This document shows positions 15,361 through 23,478 of a DNA stretch of 33,414 bases, in pieces; the stretch's first letter is position 1, and the number at the start of each line of letters is the position of its first letter. Origin of the DNA: Prevotella sp. UBA1705 (lineage in GTDB: Bacteria > Bacteroidota > Bacteroidia > Bacteroidales > Bacteroidaceae); contig DCJH01000046.1 in assembly GCA_002317385.1 (NCBI GenBank), forward strand, positions 1 through 33,414, in the 5' to 3' direction. A model generated the notes under the pieces. That model was given only the letters and a program-made list of their open reading frames with translations, was not told where the DNA came from and ran no database searches. A program made the position numbers and the translations under genes.

Positions 15361-18036
15361 TCAGTTCCTGACGTCGTTGGGATACATGCCATACTGCTGT
15401 TTGAAGCAGGTGGTGAAATAAGACGGGGTGGCAAAGCCCACCTCGTAGGCAATCTGCGAAATGGTCATGTTGGTGGTCTTGAGCAACTGCCGGCCACGCT
15501 CCAGGCGGGCCAGACGGAGCAGCTCCACGGGGGTGGAACCGGTGAGGGCCTTCACCTTGCGGTAGAGCTGGACGCGGCCCAGGCCTATCTTTTCGCCGAG
15601 GTCGTCCATCTTGAGATGAGGGTTCGACATGTTTTCCTGGATGGCCTGGCGTATGGTTTCGATGAGCACTTGGTCGTGGCTGCTGAGCTGCGGCTGCTCT
15701 TCGGACTTCTCGGTAGGCGCGCTGGCAAAAATGTTGCGCAGCAGCTGGCGGCCCTTGAGCAGGTTATCGATGCGTGCCAACAGCAGACGACTGTTGAAAG
15801 GCTTGGTGATATAGGCGTCGGCACCGTGCTCATAGCCTTCGATTTCCTGCGATTCCAGGGTGCGGGCGGTGAGCAAGATTACAGGAATGTGGCAGGTGGA
15901 AGGGGCGGCTTTCAGTCGGTTACAGAACTCCAGACCATCCATCTCAGGCATCATCACGTCGCTGATGACGAGGTCGGGCACGGTATCCATGGCGAGGGAG
16001 AGCCCGCTTCGGCCGTCGGAAGCCTCCAAGACCTGGAACGAGGCGGCGAGAACAGAGTGTAGATAGCTCCTCATCTCATGGTTGTCGTCTACGACAAGGA
16101 TGATGGACTTGCTGCCATCGCCGTCGGAATCCACCAGTTTAGCTTTTGCGTTCTCCTGTCGGTCGTTGCTATTGACATACTGCAGCACCAGCGATTCCAC
16201 TTCGGGGGCAGAGATGGGGACTGGGGATAGGGGTGTGTCGGCAGCGCATTCCTGTTGACGGGGCAGCAGGATGGTGAAAGTGGTGCCCTGTCCCTTCTCG
16301 CTCTCTACCGTCACATGACCATGGTGCAACTCGGTGAACGACTTGACCAGAGCCAGTCCGATGCCTGTTCCGCCTACGGCATCCTTGGCCTGGAAGAACT
16401 GCTCGAACACACGGGGTACATCTTCTTTGTCCATGCCCACGCCGGTGTCGGCCACTTTGAGGCATAAATGGTCGGCGTCGGGACAACTCAGCGAGGTGAT
16501 GATGCTCTTGCCTTCGGGGGTATATTTGATGGCATTGCTCAGCAGGTTAGAGGCGATACGCATCACTTTTTCCTGGTCGGCCACGATATCTAAATCTATT
16601 CCTTCGTCGGTCTGTAGGCTGATATCGATCTGCTTTATCTTGGCTGTCGACTGGTATGCGTCTACCATTGACCCGATGAGATCTTTGAGATTGAAGGCAG
16701 AGAGGCGCAGGGTCATCTTGCCCTCCTCGCTCTTGCGCACATCCATGATGTCGTTGACAAGTTTGGAGAGGATATGCACATTGTCTACGGCAACCTGCAA
16801 TCGTTTCAGGTCGTCGCCCTTGACGTTGCCATCGAGGATGGTTGTTTCCAGCGGATCCTCGATGAGCGTGAGGGGCGTGCGGAACTCGTGGCTGATGTTG
16901 GTGAACAGATTCAGACGGTAGTCAGACACTTCCCTGATCTTGTGGTTGGCCTTCACCTTCATGATGTAGGCCCTGTAAATGGCCACGATGGCTGCAATGA
17001 GCAGTATCAGGAGTACGGAGAACGTGATGATGAGGTGGCGCTGGCTATAGGACATGGCCACATAATGGTCTATCGACTGATACACATGGTCGAGGTTCTC
17101 AGCCTGACGGGCGAGCTCTTCGTTTTGCAAGGCGGCCAGTTCGGCTGTCTCTCGAGTGACGACGGACGACTTGAGGTAGTTCATGCGCTGGTAGGGCTTG
17201 TGCAGAAGAATGCTCATAGCCAGACTGACAATGGATTCGCCGCGGGTGGGATAGATGAAAGAACCGGTGAGGAAACCCTTGCGCACATCGTCGATACCCT
17301 CGTTGGGACCGGGCAATCCGTCGATACCCACAAACAGGATGCCCCGTTCCTGCCCTCTGGCCTTGGCTGCTCGATAAGCGCCCATGGCCAGCGCGTCGTT
17401 GTGGCCAAATATGCAATCGATGTGCTTGCCTTGGTCCAGCAGTTGGCCGACGATACGTTCCACCACCTTGGGCTCCCATTGTCCGTCGTGGGTGATGACC
17501 TCAATATCGGGGTGTTGGCTCATGGCCTGCATGAAGCCCTGATGTCGTTCGATGACCGGTGAAGAGCCGCGCTTGCCCGTTACCTCAAGCACGGTGCCGC
17601 GGTTTTCGAGTCTGGTGGCGATAAACTCGCCCATGATTTTCCCCACTTCCACATTGTCCGACCCGATATATGCCGTGAAATTGGGTGAGTCGGTGCGGCG
17701 GTCGTAGAGCACCACGGGTATGCCGCTCTTGAAAGCACGGTCTACAGCGGGGGTGACGGTCTCGATATCGTTGGGCGCCACCACCAAAAGGTCGACCTTC
17801 TGACGGACGAAGGAGTCGATCTGTGCCACCTGCCGCTGTCCATTGTTGTCGGCCGAGGCGATGGCGATGTCTACATTATTATATTGGTATTGTCCTATCC
17901 TGATTTCCCGGTTCACCTTCTGGCGCCATCCGTCGTTGCTGCATTGCGACACGCCGATGACATAACTCTTCGGCCTACTGCACGAGCAGAAGAGACAAAC
18001 AATGGTGAGAACCAGAAAAGATATAGGTCTGTGCAT
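15361..18036 (-). CDS. Hybrid two-component system with periplasmic sugar-binding sensor (locus 1)
   Basis: 891 residues from the ATG at 18036. The N-terminal signal has CLFCSCS, lipobox-like but weak. Residues ~22-300 are a type 1 periplasmic binding-protein domain (YVIGVSQCSNDGW, VDLLVVAPND, VVLYDRRTDS, FGHNDALAMGAY, FVGIDGLPGPNEG), the sensor class of the fructose-responsive BT1754 regulator. One TM segment (~335-357) leads to the histidine kinase: SHEFRTP with His383, N box NLLSNAIKYTP, DTGVGM and GGTGIGLAL. A receiver follows (ILVVDDNHEMRSYL, phospho-acceptor Asp693 in VISDVMMPEMDG, Lys745 in ITKPF), then an AraC-type DNA-binding domain (~785-890). It is probably the activator of the adjacent susC operon, responding to a released monosaccharide. 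The ATG fits the -7 box just upstream. Confidence 0.94.
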   Translation of the reverse strand: MHRPISFLVLTIVCLFCSCSRPKSYVIGVSQCSNDGWRQKVNREIRIGQYQYNNVDIAIASADNNGQRQVAQIDSFVRQKVDLLVVAPNDIETVTPAVDRAFKSGIPVVLYDRRTDSPNFTAYIGSDNVEVGKIMGEFIATRLENRGTVLEVTGKRGSSPVIERHQGFMQAMSQHPDIEVITHDGQWEPKVVERIVGQLLDQGKHIDCIFGHNDALAMGAYRAAKARGQERGILFVGIDGLPGPNEGIDDVRKGFLTGSFIYPTRGESIVSLAMSILLHKPYQRMNYLKSSVVTRETAELAALQNEELARQAENLDHVYQSIDHYVAMSYSQRHLIITFSVLLILLIAAIVAIYRAYIMKVKANHKIREVSDYRLNLFTNISHEFRTPLTLIEDPLETTILDGNVKGDDLKRLQVAVDNVHILSKLVNDIMDVRKSEEGKMTLRLSAFNLKDLIGSMVDAYQSTAKIKQIDISLQTDEGIDLDIVADQEKVMRIASNLLSNAIKYTPEGKSIITSLSCPDADHLCLKVADTGVGMDKEDVPRVFEQFFQAKDAVGGTGIGLALVKSFTELHHGHVTVESEKGQGTTFTILLPRQQECAADTPLSPVPISAPEVESLVLQYVNSNDRQENAKAKLVDSDGDGSKSIILVVDDNHEMRSYLHSVLAASFQVLEASDGRSGLSLAMDTVPDLVISDVMMPEMDGLEFCNRLKAAPSTCHIPVILLTARTLESQEIEGYEHGADAYITKPFNSRLLLARIDNLLKGRQLLRNIFASAPTEKSEEQPQLSSHDQVLIETIRQAIQENMSNPHLKMDDLGEKIGLGRVQLYRKVKALTGSTPVELLRLARLERGRQLLKTTNMTISQIAYEVGFATPSYFTTCFKQQYGMYPNDVRN

Positions 18037-18054
18037 GAGCAAATACTTGTTTTG

Positions 18055-18062
18055 CAAAGATA
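18055..18062 (-). promoter_or_regulatory. -7 promoter box for the locus 1 HTCS gene
   Basis: The minus strand reads TATCTTTG at 18062-18055, 18 nt ahead of the ATG at 18036, giving a very short leader. No clear -33 TTTG is seen. The shared operator dyad is absent here, so this regulator is probably expressed independently of the regulon it controls. Confidence 0.58.
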
Positions 18063-18134
18063 AATCTTTTTGCCTTTATTCCATGACTATAGCCTCGTTT
18101 TTTTGGGGGATGGTGGCGGAGGAAGGCGTACAGG

Positions 18135-20423
18135 CTATTTCACGACAAACTTTCTACCCTTCACGGTGTAGACGCCGCGTGGCAATCCTTGAGTCGCGCG
18201 GTGGTAGGGCGTCTGATGTTTCACCTCGCTGCCGGCGAGGCTATATACATTGACCATTTGGATGGGGTCTTCCTCACTGACGGTGGCGATGCCGGTGGTG
18301 CCTACACCAGTGGTGAGTCGGCTCACGATGGTGAGCCCATCGGCAAATACTTCCACGTCGTTGGCCGTGGCATCGTTGGCGAACACGCGCAGGCTGAAGG
18401 CGTAGGTGTCGTTGATGAACACATCGAGGATGGAGTGATCGAGGAACACATCGAGTTTCAGCGTACTGCCAACGGAGGGCCTTGTGGGCAAAGTGCTCAC
18501 ATATTTGCCGTCGAATATGCCGCCGTCGTTCACCTTACGGTCGATGCCCGAGAGGTCTACGGTCACCTCGTTGGTGCTTGGCGTATAGTAGATTTTGGCC
18601 ATTTGAGTGCCCGATTTGAGGAAATTGAGACCGAAAGCCGATGTGCCGACGGTGAATTCGCCCGTCACCTGCCATAGTCTTCCGCTCACGCCGTCGAGTT
18701 TCTGTACCCCGTTGAGTTGCAGATTGGTCAGCGTTGTGGCGGAGGAACCGGCGTTGAGCGTCACGGCTGGCTTCTGGATGAGCGAGCCGTCGCTGGCCAA
18801 TGTCACCTCGCGTGGCAGGCTATAGGTGTGTGCCCAGCCCATGGTGTAGTTGTCTGTGGCGCCGAGTTTATCGGGCACAATACCCATGAGGATGGTTTTG
18901 CCGTCCTTCTGCGTGATGCTCGGAGAGAGCAATCCGAAGCCCTGCTTACTCATGCCATCGAGTTCGAGCTGCCGCGGTGTGGTATTGTCGGGCGTGAATG
19001 TACCGTCGGCACCTATGGTTCCTACCCAATAGAGCGTCACCGTGCCCTTGCCAGTACCTATTGGTGTGGCAGTCACGAGCCACTTATTGCCCACCGGGGT
19101 CACGGTGGGCATCTCCCAGAAGGTGCCCGCGGTGGTGGCGTTGGTACCCTGGAAGAAAATGCTTCCGTCGTTGGTCCACGTGCCGTTCACATATTTGTGG
19201 AGTGTCATGGCGCCCACGCCATTCTTCGACGTGCCCACCACGATGTAGCGATTGCCGCACGACTCAAACGCGTAAGGGTCGCGGAAGTCGTCGCTCAAGC
19301 CCGCCGGACGGCCGTCGATAATGACGCCCTGCTTGGTCCAGGAGATGAGGTTATTATCGTTGGGCTTAGCTTCGACGATACGGGCGCGGGCATTGTCTAC
19401 GCCCGTATAGATGATATGGGGCTGCCCCGACACCGCCATTAAGGCTCCGCTCCAGCATCCTTTGAGGTCGTAGGGCTCGCCTGGAGCCAGCGCGATGGGG
19501 TCTTCCTGCCAGTGGAGCAGGTCGGTCGAGGTGAGATGTCCCCAGTGGAGTCGGGCCATATAGGGGCCATTGGCATTCTTTTGGAAGAAGATGTGCCACA
19601 GTCCGTTATACCAAGTGAGTCCGTGGCTCTCGTTTGTCCAGTTGGATGCAGGCATGCCGTGGAGCTGCGGACGGTAGATGTCGTTGGCAAACCGGGTTGC
19701 TGGGATGGACAAATCAGCGGCTGCGGTGGTGCCGGTAAGCTGAGTTCCGGAGAGAATGCTGTTGTAGATGTCGAAGTTATCGATAAGACCATTGAACGTG
19801 TTGATATCGAAAACGCCGAAGGCCTTGAGTTCATTGGCCGACTTCCCAATGTAGAGCGTCTTTCCTCCTCGTGACAACGGATAGGCCATGTTGACCATCC
19901 CCACCTGCGTGCCGTTGTTGTAGAGATAGAGGCGGCGCCCGTTGCGCATGGCCACCAGGTGGTTCCAGCCATAGCATGGCATCTTGCCAGTGGCCGTGCA
20001 GACGGTTTCCCATCCGCTGGCATAGCAGCGGAATCGATAGTCGCCCTGCGAACTCAGTTCGAAAGCGAAGCCAGTCTTGGCTCCATCGTCGATGTTGCCG
20101 ACGATGGTGGCGTAGGTTGGCGTGGTCTCTGCCTCGCTGATATTCATCATGGGATAGGTCTCGGGAGCACACCAGAGCGACATAGAGAATGCGGTAGAAT
20201 CTATCTGCGTGGGCTCCATTGTGGCAGTGGCGTAGGTGGAATAGCCGTCGGTGCGGAAGGCTTTTCCCTGTGCTCCGTCGACAAACTCCAGGGCTTTCAC
20301 GCCGTATGAGATCAGGGCGTCGGAACCATCGAGGCCCAGGCTGATGACCTGAGCGTGGGCCGAGGATGCTCCGAGGAGCAGTATCGCGGCAAAAATATGG
20401 TTTTTCATCTTGAGTTTCATCAT
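18135..20423 (-). CDS. GH32-family protein with N-terminal lectin-like domain, altered nucleophile motif and T9SS-like tail
   Basis: 762 residues. After the signal peptide (KNHIFAAILLLGASSAHAQ) comes a LamG/concanavalin-like domain (~28-225: FSMSLWCAPETYP, WNHLVAMRNGRRLYLYNN, FNGLIDNFDIYNSI). The GH32 propeller starts near 250 (YRPQLHGMPASNWTNESHGL). The nucleophile motif reads WTNESHG, so Glu265 stands where family members have the Asp of WMNDPNG. The other acids are present: FRDP with Asp382 and WEMPT with Glu437. A beta-sandwich with VFLDHSILDVFIND follows, and the end (VNVYSLAGSEV, then GLPRGVYTVKGRKFVVK) resembles a T9SS sorting tail. It is a fructan-active enzyme or a binding protein derived from one. 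Three in-frame ATGs (20423, 20420, 20408) could serve as start. It follows the surface glycan-binding gene of locus 2 after a gap that holds a long inverted repeat. Confidence 0.88.
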   Translation of the reverse strand: MMKLKMKNHIFAAILLLGASSAHAQVISLGLDGSDALISYGVKALEFVDGAQGKAFRTDGYSTYATATMEPTQIDSTAFSMSLWCAPETYPMMNISEAETTPTYATIVGNIDDGAKTGFAFELSSQGDYRFRCYASGWETVCTATGKMPCYGWNHLVAMRNGRRLYLYNNGTQVGMVNMAYPLSRGGKTLYIGKSANELKAFGVFDINTFNGLIDNFDIYNSILSGTQLTGTTAAADLSIPATRFANDIYRPQLHGMPASNWTNESHGLTWYNGLWHIFFQKNANGPYMARLHWGHLTSTDLLHWQEDPIALAPGEPYDLKGCWSGALMAVSGQPHIIYTGVDNARARIVEAKPNDNNLISWTKQGVIIDGRPAGLSDDFRDPYAFESCGNRYIVVGTSKNGVGAMTLHKYVNGTWTNDGSIFFQGTNATTAGTFWEMPTVTPVGNKWLVTATPIGTGKGTVTLYWVGTIGADGTFTPDNTTPRQLELDGMSKQGFGLLSPSITQKDGKTILMGIVPDKLGATDNYTMGWAHTYSLPREVTLASDGSLIQKPAVTLNAGSSATTLTNLQLNGVQKLDGVSGRLWQVTGEFTVGTSAFGLNFLKSGTQMAKIYYTPSTNEVTVDLSGIDRKVNDGGIFDGKYVSTLPTRPSVGSTLKLDVFLDHSILDVFINDTYAFSLRVFANDATANDVEVFADGLTIVSRLTTGVGTTGIATVSEEDPIQMVNVYSLAGSEVKHQTPYHRATQGLPRGVYTVKGRKFVVK

Positions 20424-20461
20424 CTGTATGTTGTTAAATATGGTCTTATCTAATTGATATA

Positions 20462-20543
20462 ACGGGAGTTTGATGAAAAATGTTATTCCTTGTCCGTGGA
20501 ATCTTTCCGTTGGATGGGAAAGGTCTTTTCATCAAACTCCCGT
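20462..20543. repeat. 82-bp element with perfect 18-bp inverted ends
   Basis: Arm ACGGGAGTTTGATGAAAA (20462-20479) is the exact reverse complement of 20526-20543, with 46 nt between. The interior can form two small hairpins (ATTCC with GGAAT, and TTTCC with GGAAA). On the minus strand no T-run follows. It fills most of the 136-bp gap between the surface glycan-binding gene and the lectin/GH32 gene, and I see no -7 box there. It could be an mRNA processing or stabilising stem-loop or a small palindromic mobile remnant. Confidence 0.8.
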
Positions 20544-20559
20544 GTGGGTGGACTACCGA

Positions 20560-21735
20560 TTATTTGCTCAGGTAGCCGATACAGTTCTTGGTGAGCAGCT
20601 CCATGTTGCTCTGATAGCTATTGACGGATCCGTTCTCATCCCATTCGTAAGCACTCAGGCCGATGGCCAGGATGCGTCCAGGAATATCTGTTGTCGGGTT
20701 GAAATCGATGATGCCGGCGCAGCAATAGTCTGCCACATGCCCCCAGGTGCCCAGCACGGTGCAGTTAGTGTACTGCTGATAGGCGTCTACCACGTCGTGG
20801 GCGGTCGGCACCAGGTCACGCAACCCGTAGGAATTGAGGTCCCACATGCAGTTGTGGTCTTCGCGGAAGCCAGGGCCTTCGAGTCCGAAACTCTCGTGGC
20901 CGAAGTCCATGTTGGTTGTCATGCCGGCATAGATGTCGTGCTTGCGGTGGTCATAAGGCTTGTCCTGGTCGCAGCCGATGTTGCCGTTTACCGTCCAGTT
21001 GTCAGTGCCTTGTCCGCCTTGTCCCGAGGAGAAGATGTGGGGACCAAACTTCTCGTCGATGCGTCCGAGGGCCACGGTGAGCTGTGTGGCGTGCTTGGTG
21101 AGCAGGAGATTGCCGCCGTCTTTCACATACTGGGTGAGTATTCCGATGACCTTGTCGCTCACCATATTGGCCGGCAGTTTCTGCCATCCCATGTCGATGC
21201 CCACGCGGTCGATCTGTATCCACACCACGTTGTACTCGTCGGGATAGAGCGTCGAGAGTGTGCCGGGGGTGAGGATGGCCCCGTCGGGATAGGTGGCGTG
21301 GAACCACTGGGCGGCCGCTTTCTCGTCGTCGTCCTCGATAGCGTCTATCGATTCGGCCGTGATGAGCATGGCGGGCTTGGCGTTGGCCTCGTATTGGATG
21401 TTCTGTTTAAGCGATTGTCCCTCAGACACACGGCCGTCGCCATACTTCGCCTTCACCGTGTACCAGAGGTCGGTGTTTACCGCCACGTGGCGGTCGAGAT
21501 AGGAAGTGACGATGCTGTCGAAGTTGGCCACGAGGGTGTTGTTCTTCAGTATCTGCACGCCCGAGGCGTTGGCGGGGTTGGTCCAGTTGAGCGTGACGTT
21601 GCGACCATCGACTGTTGAGGTGAGGGCCGATACTGGGTCGGAAGTCACTGCCTCGGGAATCTCAACATCCGAACAGGATGTGAGCCCCAGACAGACAGTC
21701 AACATACTGATGAAACTTAATAATATCTTTTTCAT
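20560..21735 (-). CDS. Surface glycan-binding lipoprotein (SusE-position, DUF4960-like, locus 2)
   Basis: 391 residues. Signal peptide MKKILLSFISMLTVCLGLTS, then Cys21 (CSDVEIPE), a lipobox with acidic follow-up suited to surface display. Residues ~35-115 are a fibronectin-III-like domain (DGRNVTLNWTNPANASGVQI, LWYTVKAKYGDG). The C-terminal ~270 residues (PAMLITAESIDAI, YNVVWIQIDRVGIDMGW, YVKDGGNLLLTKHATQL, GRILAIGLSAYEWDENGSVN) share the layout of the C-terminal domain of the locus 1 protein at 8935-10332. The N-terminal domains differ in type and number. The role is probably to hold fructan at the SusCD complex. It is 34 nt downstream of susD. Confidence 0.82.
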   Translation of the reverse strand: MKKILLSFISMLTVCLGLTSCSDVEIPEAVTSDPVSALTSTVDGRNVTLNWTNPANASGVQILKNNTLVANFDSIVTSYLDRHVAVNTDLWYTVKAKYGDGRVSEGQSLKQNIQYEANAKPAMLITAESIDAIEDDDEKAAAQWFHATYPDGAILTPGTLSTLYPDEYNVVWIQIDRVGIDMGWQKLPANMVSDKVIGILTQYVKDGGNLLLTKHATQLTVALGRIDEKFGPHIFSSGQGGQGTDNWTVNGNIGCDQDKPYDHRKHDIYAGMTTNMDFGHESFGLEGPGFREDHNCMWDLNSYGLRDLVPTAHDVVDAYQQYTNCTVLGTWGHVADYCCAGIIDFNPTTDIPGRILAIGLSAYEWDENGSVNSYQSNMELLTKNCIGYLSK

Positions 21736-21769
21736 ATCAAATGATGAATTAAGCGTGATGAATGGTGAA

Positions 21770-23419
21770 TTATTTATAGAGTCCGTGAGAATTGTCTACT
21801 TCAGACACGGGAACAGGGAGGTAAACCTCGTTTTCGCCGAGCGACGCTCCATCGTAATAGGTGCGGAGCTTGGCCTCGCTCTTCATATAATTGTTCACAG
21901 TCGATACCACATTTCCCCAGCGCACGAGATCGAACCAGCGGTTGCCCTCCATGGCCAGTTCCAGTCGGCGCTCCATGCGCACGGCCTTGCGGGCATAGTC
22001 TTGGGTCCAACCGGTGGCGGGATAGAGGCCTACGGTGTAGAAAGCCTTGTTGGGATCGAGGTCCACCGGAGCATATTTGGCATCCACGCTGCGGGCTGCC
22101 TTCTGGCGCACCTGATTGATAAGGCTGCGGGCATCGTCCAGATTCTGGTTAAGTTCAATCTCTGCCTCGGCCTTGAGCAACAGGACGTCGGCATAGCGAA
22201 TAAGGTTGAAGTTCAGGCCAGAGGCACCCCAAGGGAATCCCTGCACCATGTCAGGCGACGATGGGTCGATGAGTCCTTTCTTGCCGCTATACTCGCCATA
22301 CACGTCGTAGGCACGGCACCAGCCCTTGGTGTAGAGGTGTCCGCGGAACGGAAAACCGATGCGTCCCACCGTGAAGTCGACACGCGGGTCGATGTTGCCC
22401 TCGTAGGTCTCGCTCACATTCTCTGCCGGAGCATCCCCGTTGAGGTAGGGCAGACCGTTGTCGTCGGTCTTGAAGGCATTGACAAGGTTCTGGCTTCCGA
22501 GGAAGAAATCGTCGCCGTTGCCAAAGAGATTGCCGTCGCTGTAGGTGGTATTGAGCAGGTTGTTGTAGTTGATGTGGGCATTGTTGTTGGCCGTGGAGAA
22601 CTGAATGGCGAGGATGGCTTCCTTCTTATTGTTGAAGGCGAGCTTGCTCATGTCGCCGTAGTTGTCGTAGAGGGCATACTTTCCACTATTGATTACGGCA
22701 TCGCTGTAGGTGATGACGCCCGCCCAATCAGCGGTCTGTGCACACACCTTGGCCATCAATGCGGCAGCCACATACTTGTTGAATCGGCCGGCCTGCGCCT
22801 GCGATTTGGGCAGAGCGCTATAGGCTTCCTTCAGGTCTTGCTTAATCTTGTCGTAGATTTCGGCCTTGGTGAACTCAGAAGTAGTCTTTCCGTTGGGGTC
22901 TTCGGTCTCGTCGAAGTAGGCAATATTCTTAAAGACGCGGTTCAGGTCGAAGTAGAACCATGCCCTCAGTGTCTTGAGTTCGCCGAGCAAAGCGGCCTTG
23001 TCCTGCAGGTTAGAGTTCTCTATAGCATTCATCGCCTTGTGCACACGACTGATGGCGTAGTAGTTGTTCTCCCACTTGAAAAGGCATGTAGCGTTGTCGG
23101 AATTGATGTTGTTGATTTCCAACTGATGGATATTGGCCTCCATTGAGACACCTCCACCGCCTTTGTAGGCATCGTCGCTGCGCACGTCCATCACCCAGTT
23201 GGTGATAGGTCCGGCAAAGCTTTCGTTGTTTCCGAAGAAGTGGCATTCGAGTCCGGCGTAGGCCGAGGCCATGAGTGCACTTACGGCTGTAGTGTCAATC
23301 TGCTCCCCGGTAATCTGCCCTTGGGGCTTCAGGTCGAGCATGTCGCTGCATGACACTGTTCCCATGGTGAGGCAAACCATCGCCGTACCCATGAATATCT
23401 TGTTGAATATTGATTTCAT
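21770..23419 (-). CDS. SusD/RagB family outer-membrane glycan-binding lipoprotein (locus 2)
   Basis: 549 residues. Lipobox TVSC with Cys24, then SDMLDLKPQGQITGEQ. Typical features are YYAISRVHKAMNAIENSN, LKTLRAWFYFDLNRVFKNIA, RYADVLLLKAEAEIELN, then MERRLELAMEGNRWFDLVRWG and VYLPVPVSEVDNS at the end. It is the partner of the SusC encoded 59 nt upstream and binds the imported oligosaccharide. It is clearly diverged from the locus 1 SusD, which suggests the two pairs take different fructans or chain lengths. Confidence 0.96.
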   Translation of the reverse strand: MKSIFNKIFMGTAMVCLTMGTVSCSDMLDLKPQGQITGEQIDTTAVSALMASAYAGLECHFFGNNESFAGPITNWVMDVRSDDAYKGGGGVSMEANIHQLEINNINSDNATCLFKWENNYYAISRVHKAMNAIENSNLQDKAALLGELKTLRAWFYFDLNRVFKNIAYFDETEDPNGKTTSEFTKAEIYDKIKQDLKEAYSALPKSQAQAGRFNKYVAAALMAKVCAQTADWAGVITYSDAVINSGKYALYDNYGDMSKLAFNNKKEAILAIQFSTANNNAHINYNNLLNTTYSDGNLFGNGDDFFLGSQNLVNAFKTDDNGLPYLNGDAPAENVSETYEGNIDPRVDFTVGRIGFPFRGHLYTKGWCRAYDVYGEYSGKKGLIDPSSPDMVQGFPWGASGLNFNLIRYADVLLLKAEAEIELNQNLDDARSLINQVRQKAARSVDAKYAPVDLDPNKAFYTVGLYPATGWTQDYARKAVRMERRLELAMEGNRWFDLVRWGNVVSTVNNYMKSEAKLRTYYDGASLGENEVYLPVPVSEVDNSHGLYK

Positions 23420-23478
23420 AGTCTTTTCTGTTTTTAGTTTTTTGTCTGATGCTTGATGTTTCTTGACCTTGGCTTAGC

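Noticed and set aside
18037..18057. Extended start of the locus 1 HTCS from a TTG at 18057
   Set aside because: The TTG lies within the -7 box at 18062-18055; the ATG at 18036 directly precedes the hydrophobic signal.
21506..23146. Open frame of 546 codons on the plus strand opposite susD
   Set aside because: Shadow of the SusD gene; no signal peptide, domain or promoter box.
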